Positions 59,921 through 64,000 of a stretch of DNA of 64,000 nucleotides are shown in pieces. The position numbers were made by a program, and so were the translations under genes. This DNA is from CAZHHH01 sp052400685. Its GTDB lineage: Bacteria > Bacteroidota > Bacteroidia > Bacteroidales > Marinilabiliaceae. The DNA lies in NCBI GenBank assembly GCA_052400685.1, contig JBQTGJ010000010.1. The stretch is one strand, 5' to 3'. Position 1 is the stretch's first letter. Each line of letters starts with the position of its first letter. The notes beneath the pieces were generated by a model. The model worked only from the letters and a program-made list of their open reading frames with translations. It searched no databases and was not told the DNA's origin.

Positions 59921-60868
59921 ATGATAAACCGGTTTTTTTCTATTGCTGCATTTGTATTACTCCTCATCGCCGGACCTACGGTGGCTCAAAGCAGAATCAC
60001 AACGGCCGAATATATTCAGACTTATAAAGATTGGGCTATTAAGGATATGAAGGTGACAGGCATCCCGGCATCTATCAAACTGGCGCAGGGTATTCTGGAA
60101 TCGTCGAGTGGTAATAGTCAGCTGGCACGTGAAGATAATAACCATTTTGGTATTAAGTGCCATGATGATTGGGATGGTGAGCGTGTTTACCATCACGACG
60201 ATGCACGCAATGAGTGTTTTCGTAAGTATAAAGATCCCCGGGAGTCGTTTAATGATCATTCTGAATTTCTTACTTCACACGCCCGGTATGCCGATTTATT
60301 TAAACTGGCAACCACCGATTACAAAGGCTGGGCACGTGGCCTCAAGAAGGCCGGCTATGCCACCAATCCAAATTATGCCAATTTGCTGATTAAAGTTATT
60401 GAAGATAATAAGCTTTATGAGTATGACTCAAACACCTCTGCTCAGGCCCGACGATCTTCACGCGATGCTGAGCGTCGTTCAACGTCCGGGTCGCTTGTCA
60501 TTAATCCGTTTGATGTTAGAGCAACCAGCTATAACAATGGCGTACGTTATGTGGAAGTAGAGGAGGGTGATACCTTTGAGAGCCTAACGGCGATGTTTGG
60601 TCTTAAAAGTTGGGAGATAGCTCAGTATAACGATTTGCCTGACAATGCTGATATCAAAAAGCATAAGGTTTTGTATCTGGAACCCAAGCGTCGCAACGCT
60701 CATCCCGACCATACCAAACATGTGGTTGCGCAAGGAGAAACGATGTACCTGTTGTCGCAGCAATATGGCATTAAATTGAAGCGGCTTTACTATTTGAATC
60801 GGATGGCTGAGGGTACGGAACCTAATGTGGGCGACCGACTGGAATTACGTCGCAGAGCCCGTAAATAA
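59921..60868 (+). CDS. Glucosaminidase-domain protein with LysM repeats
   Basis: A 315-aa exported protein; the signal peptide MINRFFSIAAFVLLLIAGPT ends at VAQS. A glucosaminidase domain (Flagellar J/LytG type) covers about 28-170: GIPASIKLAQGILESSSGNS, where the Glu in ILESSSGNS is the likely catalytic acid, and NNHFGIKCHDDWDGERVY. Two LysM modules follow: YVEVEEGDTFESLTAMFGLK at about 208-255 and HVVAQGETMYLLSQQYGIKL at about 266-310. It hydrolyses peptidoglycan GlcNAc linkages, likely during growth or separation. The cdd gene starts ten bases after it, so they are probably co-transcribed. Confidence 0.93.
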   Translation: MINRFFSIAAFVLLLIAGPTVAQSRITTAEYIQTYKDWAIKDMKVTGIPASIKLAQGILESSSGNSQLAREDNNHFGIKCHDDWDGERVYHHDDARNECFRKYKDPRESFNDHSEFLTSHARYADLFKLATTDYKGWARGLKKAGYATNPNYANLLIKVIEDNKLYEYDSNTSAQARRSSRDAERRSTSGSLVINPFDVRATSYNNGVRYVEVEEGDTFESLTAMFGLKSWEIAQYNDLPDNADIKKHKVLYLEPKRRNAHPDHTKHVVAQGETMYLLSQQYGIKLKRLYYLNRMAEGTEPNVGDRLELRRRARK

Positions 60869-60877
60869 TTTCTATTT

Positions 60878-61360
60878 ATGGAAAAGAAATATATCCAAAT
60901 ACCGGTGGATGTACTTGACGGGGTTGAGGAGCTGGAAGTTGATGAACAAAATCTGGTGAATGCCGCCATTGCAGCTGCCGGAAATGCTTATGCGCCCTAT
61001 TCCGGCTTTAGCGTTGGGGCCGTTGCTTTACTCCAAAATGGAACTGTGGTAACCGGTAATAATCAGGAGAATGCCGCTTATCCATCGGGTATGTGTGCCG
61101 AACGGGTGGCCTTGTATTGGGCCGGGGCGAACTATCCTGACATCCCCGTATCGTGCCTTGTTGTTGTCGCTACCAAGAAAGGGGAATTGACCAACGATAT
61201 TATCTCACCCTGTGGCGCATGTCGGCAGGTATTTTCTGAAACGGAGCAAAGATATCACAAGGGCTTTAAACTCATTCTTGTGGGCAAAAGTCAGGTGTTA
61301 CGTTTTGCCAACGCAACCGATTTGTTGCCGTTGTCTTTTGGACCGGCTCAATTGAAGTAA
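60878..61360 (+). CDS. cdd: Cytidine deaminase
   Basis: A 160-aa homotetrameric-type cytidine deaminase. The zinc site is built from NAAYPSGMCAERVALYWAG (CAE with the catalytic Glu) and SPCGACRQVFSE (the two further Cys). YAPYSGFSVGAVALLQNG forms the substrate pocket. It converts cytidine/deoxycytidine to uridine/deoxyuridine for pyrimidine salvage. The 35-residue N-terminal extension before the core is common in Bacteroidota. Confidence 0.95.
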   Translation: MEKKYIQIPVDVLDGVEELEVDEQNLVNAAIAAAGNAYAPYSGFSVGAVALLQNGTVVTGNNQENAAYPSGMCAERVALYWAGANYPDIPVSCLVVVATKKGELTNDIISPCGACRQVFSETEQRYHKGFKLILVGKSQVLRFANATDLLPLSFGPAQLK

Positions 61361-61835
61361 GGCTTCGCGTAAAAGAATTTGAAACACTGATTGTGAGGTG
61401 AAAAATAAATTCTTTGTTTAAGATATTTTATTTAAAGAATAAAGGCATAGAATATAAAAGCTATTACCTCCGATGATTGCATCATAAAATAACGCATTAA
61501 GAAATGATTTTTTATCGATTAAGGATTGTTGCTGTATATTTCTTGTTGATTTTTTAAAACAAGCTAAAAGGACAGGACTACCTATTGCTGCTAATAAGCT
61601 GGGAGATTTTGTAAAATTACTAAACTACTATGAGGTCTAATCTCGTCTTGTATTTGCACTATATATTTGATACATAAATAATTTATAAAAACGCATACGG
61701 CAAGTAAACACCTTCACTACTATATTCGATTCCTTTTTCATCCAAATAAGTTATTAACATTATTACATTTTTTTACGATGCAATTTTATACTAAAAGAGG
61801 TCACTTTATAAATTATAGAGTGAACTTTGATTCAT
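61361..61835. other. Intergenic region between cdd and a bacteriocin-like peptide gene
   Basis: No gene is supported. A 40-odd-codon plus-strand frame around 61490-61640 (containing LPIAANKLGDFVKLLNYYEV) is open but has no start codon and no recognised family. It may be a remnant of a longer gene. No transport gene for the adjacent peptide lies here. Confidence 0.3.
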
Positions 61836-61982
61836 TTAACCTTTACTATATCCACCATTAAAGCCTTCCATAAATCCATCCCTGTCATTCCAACACATAA
61901 TTGCAATAGTAACGATAGCCCCAGCTATAAGAGTAGCCCAACCACCATTAGTTTTCTTTAATTCAGGGTCTTCCAAAGACAT
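61836..61982 (-). CDS. Double-glycine leader peptide, class IIb bacteriocin-like, 48 aa
   Basis: This short minus-strand gene encodes MSLEDPELKKTNGG followed by WATLIAGAIVTIAIMCWN and DRDGFMEGFNGGYSKG. The leader ends in GG after LKKTN, the pattern cleaved by C39-peptidase ABC exporters. The mature 34-residue part has an amphipathic or membrane-seeking Ala/Ile stretch and the GF.EGF..GY..G tail seen in Bacteroidota 'class IIb bacteriocin' annotations. It could kill relatives or signal; self-targeting is unknown. No exporter, immunity gene or regulator is present in the window. The gene is below usual length cut-offs, so it may be missed by automatic annotation. Confidence 0.78.
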   Translation of the reverse strand: MSLEDPELKKTNGGWATLIAGAIVTIAIMCWNDRDGFMEGFNGGYSKG

Positions 61983-62073
61983 TACATCACATGTATAAAT
62001 TTTGGTTTAAATCAAATCCACGAATATAAAAATTGATGGATTAAGATAGGGGAGCAGGATTATCTGCACACCA

Positions 62074-63270
62074 TTATTCATCGGTTTGAGTTGATTTAGC
62101 AAGTTTTTCAACAACCATTTTTTCTTTTTCTGTTAAAGAAAAAACACCTTGATTTTTCCAGAAAGTTCCTGAATAGTTGTTCCCCAGTTTGAATAATGAT
62201 TTCTTTTTGAAATTTTCTTTTTTGGATATGGGATCATCAGGAATTCTTTCAATCTGACGAATCAAGCAGTCACTTTTAAAATCAAATTGAGCATCCACGT
62301 TCTTCTTGTTCCAAATATTGAGGCCTATGTTTTGAGAAGTAAACACGGGGTAATAATTATCTTCAAAAGAATTGAATTTCGCTGAATAAGAATGCCTTTT
62401 GAGTTGGCCTTTAAAAATAAGCAGGTTTTTAATTTCCTGGATTTCGGGTTTGACAAGTTCAATACTATATTCATATAAAAGTTGATTTTCAGGATTGATA
62501 ACTACATATCCTTTATATTGGCAAGAAGGATTTTGAGATTCATTTTTTGGCTGAAATGAAATAATTCTGGATCGGATTCCTTCTTTACTAATTTTTTCTG
62601 TAATAGAAAAATTGTAATATTCCTTATCATTAACGAACCTAACAAGATGATCAGGGTTGCCCAACGAAAATACGTCCCTGATATCCAACGGTGATATCAC
62701 ATCAAACGTAGATTCGTCATCAGTATTTAGTTCAAAGGCCCTGGATTGGCTTACGAGGACAGACATTTTAGAGGATTTTTCTTGAAAATTATCCACGTAA
62801 AAATCTATCAATCCATCTGAAAACTTAGTGTAGTTTTCTCCTTCTTTTACGAATTCCCGAATATAAGTATTGGCAAGAAAGTTATGCACTAATTTTTTTT
62901 TTGATCTGTCAATCGCCTTGGCTAAAAGATTGGGGATTTGATCAGCAACAACTTTTATTTCTTCAACCTGATAAATAGTCGGTGTAAGAAAAATAGGCAT
63001 ATTACTATTATCAGATGCCAGATTTGAAAAAGGAATTTTTTTAGTCTCATAATTAAGATGCGATATCAGTAACGTATCCTGATTATATGTACCATCCAAA
63101 ACAAATTGCCCATTTTCATTAGTTATTGTTCCTCTCATTTGCCCTTGATAGGTAATGGTGGCAAATTCGACGGGATTCCGGGAGACAGAATCCACAATAA
63201 CTCCTCTTGTCTGGGAGACACCTAAAAGGCAGTTAAATACAAGGACCAGCAGGAAGAATAGTTGTTTCAT
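62074..63270 (-). CDS. Exported protein with carboxypeptidase-D-like regulatory domain
   Basis: A 398-aa protein with signal MKQLFFLLVLVFNCLLGVSQ. A CarboxypepD_reg-like beta-sandwich lies at about 21-100 (TRGVIVDSVSRNPVEFATIT, GTITNENGQFVLDG, ISHLNYETKKIPF). The rest (VADQIPNLLAKAIDRSKKKL, ANTYIREFVKEGENYTKFSD) resembles the 'DUF5686/peptidase-associated' type of Bacteroidota periplasmic protein, but without the barrel. It ends with a basic and polar helix (EKEKMVVEKLAKSTQTDE). Function unknown. It follows a MITE-like element and may form a minus-strand unit with the peptide gene 91 bases downstream. Confidence 0.75.
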   Translation of the reverse strand: MKQLFFLLVLVFNCLLGVSQTRGVIVDSVSRNPVEFATITYQGQMRGTITNENGQFVLDGTYNQDTLLISHLNYETKKIPFSNLASDNSNMPIFLTPTIYQVEEIKVVADQIPNLLAKAIDRSKKKLVHNFLANTYIREFVKEGENYTKFSDGLIDFYVDNFQEKSSKMSVLVSQSRAFELNTDDESTFDVISPLDIRDVFSLGNPDHLVRFVNDKEYYNFSITEKISKEGIRSRIISFQPKNESQNPSCQYKGYVVINPENQLLYEYSIELVKPEIQEIKNLLIFKGQLKRHSYSAKFNSFEDNYYPVFTSQNIGLNIWNKKNVDAQFDFKSDCLIRQIERIPDDPISKKENFKKKSLFKLGNNYSGTFWKNQGVFSLTEKEKMVVEKLAKSTQTDE

Positions 63271-63287
63271 AAGTATTAGAGTTTATT

Positions 63288-63433
63288 TAGAGTCTGTCCA
63301 TAAACTAAGTGTTTGAAATACAAAGTTCAAATTCAAGGCTTGCGAAGTCATAAAAATCAAGGCGTTTACTTTTCGTAAATGACTGTTTTTATGACAAGCA
63401 TAACGCAGAAGTTGACTTTATAGACAAACACTA
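63288..63433. mobile_element. TA-flanked palindromic MITE-like element, best-preserved hairpin
   Basis: The ends GAGTCTGTCCATAAACTAAG and GACTTTATAGACAAACAC lie between TA dinucleotides. The inner part has GTCATAAAAA with TTTTTATGAC, and GTTTAC-TTTT-GTAAA. AGTGTTTG near the left and CAAACACT at the right also pair. It is nearly identical to the copy at 43726. Confidence 0.85.
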
Positions 63434-63491
63434 TTTATGTTATTTAATTCATTGACATCAGGGTATATTTGCAATCAAACTGTTATGTAGT

Positions 63492-63902
63492 TCATTCTAT
63501 TATATTCGGCAATGTATTATTGTAAATATTTATTGCGGTTTGTCTCTGTCTGTTAGCCTTTAATGAAAACGGAATTGAGAGGGTTATAAATCCTGCCCCA
63601 ATTTCAAATAAAGGCCATTTGTTATTATCATCAACTATGGCCTCCCTTGCAAAAACACCCATAAAAATGCCACCTCCCAACAGCGCTAAGAAAGCAGCTT
63701 TGTTATTTTTATCAGCCCGAATCAAAAATGGTTGTGTATTCATTTCAAATTCTAAAGTCCTTTTCAATTCGTTTTGATTTAATACGGATATACCAATAAG
63801 ATATTTTGGGAAAACCCAACATTTATTTTCTATAAAGATTGAGTCTTTTTCCCCCTGTGATAATATCTTTCCAATTACAAAGTATAAATTAAAAAGCACC
63901 AA
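63492..63902 (-). CDS. Hypothetical membrane-associated protein
   Basis: I do not recognise a family. The 136-aa product starts MVLFNLYFVIGKILSQGEKD, a signal-like hydrophobic start. It continues SIFIENKCWVFPKYLIGISV, then a hydrophobic hairpin AAFLALLGGGIFMGVFAREA and FEIGAGFITLSIPFSLKANR, possibly two membrane segments. The layout resembles small Bacteroidota exported proteins with a C-terminal glycine-rich membrane pair. It lies on the same strand as the gene at 62074, with a MITE-like element between them. Confidence 0.5.
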   Translation of the reverse strand: MVLFNLYFVIGKILSQGEKDSIFIENKCWVFPKYLIGISVLNQNELKRTLEFEMNTQPFLIRADKNNKAAFLALLGGGIFMGVFAREAIVDDNNKWPLFEIGAGFITLSIPFSLKANRQRQTAINIYNNTLPNIIE

Positions 63903-64000
63903 AAATATTTTTTTTATTTTTCTGTATTCACCCTATTAAGGGCATGCTAGATTAACAGTGATTTATCGATATATTGCGGCAGCAAATATTTGAGCTCTGA

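Noticed and set aside
61490..61640. Open frame near the bacteriocin-like peptide as an immunity or export gene
   Set aside because: No start codon, only about 45 codons and no membrane or peptidase feature.

Overview
This window is a chromosomal segment of a Bacteroidota bacterium, most likely from the Bacteroidales/Marinilabiliales part of the phylum. The phylum call rests on a SusC/SusD pair, carboxypeptidase-D-like domains on TonB receptors, six-bladed beta-propeller lipoproteins with NVEALA-type peptides, a DPP5-like peptidase, and the near absence of Shine-Dalgarno sequences. The order-level placement is inference. No rRNA or tRNA gene was seen.

Layout. 0-6.1 kb (minus strand): the start of an LPS-kinase-like gene, a free-standing threonyl-tRNA editing domain, a small lipoprotein candidate, and a two-component operon (outer-membrane protein, response regulator, histidine kinase) bracketed by two secreted low-complexity proteins. 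6.2-6.6 kb: a 21-bp minisatellite with an exact period. 6.9-16.2 kb: a DPP5-like S9 peptidase, floA-nfeD-clpS, a large TPR/PD40/SPOR protein, a decayed IS630-type transposase and a second S9 peptidase lipoprotein. 17-28.5 kb: a visibly AT-rich accessory island built from repeated modules. Each full module has an O-antigen-ligase-like gene (one intact, one decayed), a structured leader, a short NVEALA-like secreted peptide gene, a hairpin and a beta-propeller lipoprotein. Thioredoxin-like remnants and a DUF1573 lipoprotein accompany them. 28.5-41.2 kb: a transglutaminase-like protein, a tripartite RND efflux system (adaptor, two pump subunits, TolC-like channel) and a signal peptidase I. 41.5-44.3 kb (minus): a TonB receptor and a His-rich small protein. 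45-48.5 kb: bcp, recA, a CvfB-like S1 protein and rubrerythrin. 49.7-58.3 kb: a polysaccharide utilization locus with a surface lipoprotein carrying two related domains, SusC, SusD and a GH43 enzyme. 58.7-61.4 kb: fmt, a glucosaminidase/LysM protein and cdd. 61.8-63.9 kb (minus): a 48-aa double-glycine-leader peptide, a carboxypeptidase-D-like protein and an unknown protein.

The most interesting part is 17-41 kb. Three peptides share a nearly identical leader ending in MAQA but have unrelated, Cys-containing C-terminal parts. Each is followed by a different hairpin and then a propeller lipoprotein. Three transcription units begin with a common leader element whose stem keeps pairing through a C:G to T:A change in one copy. 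Downstream lie envelope export and processing genes. I infer a secreted-peptide system; its function is unknown.

Two repeat families run through the window. One is a TA-flanked palindromic MITE-like element of about 85-150 bp in roughly a dozen full, partial or degenerate copies; the IS630 remnant is a plausible relative of its mobiliser. The other is a set of degenerate tracts (AACTG/AACAATGA type) that supply the last codons and stops of several genes and flank a broken four-helix-bundle gene inside the RND operon.
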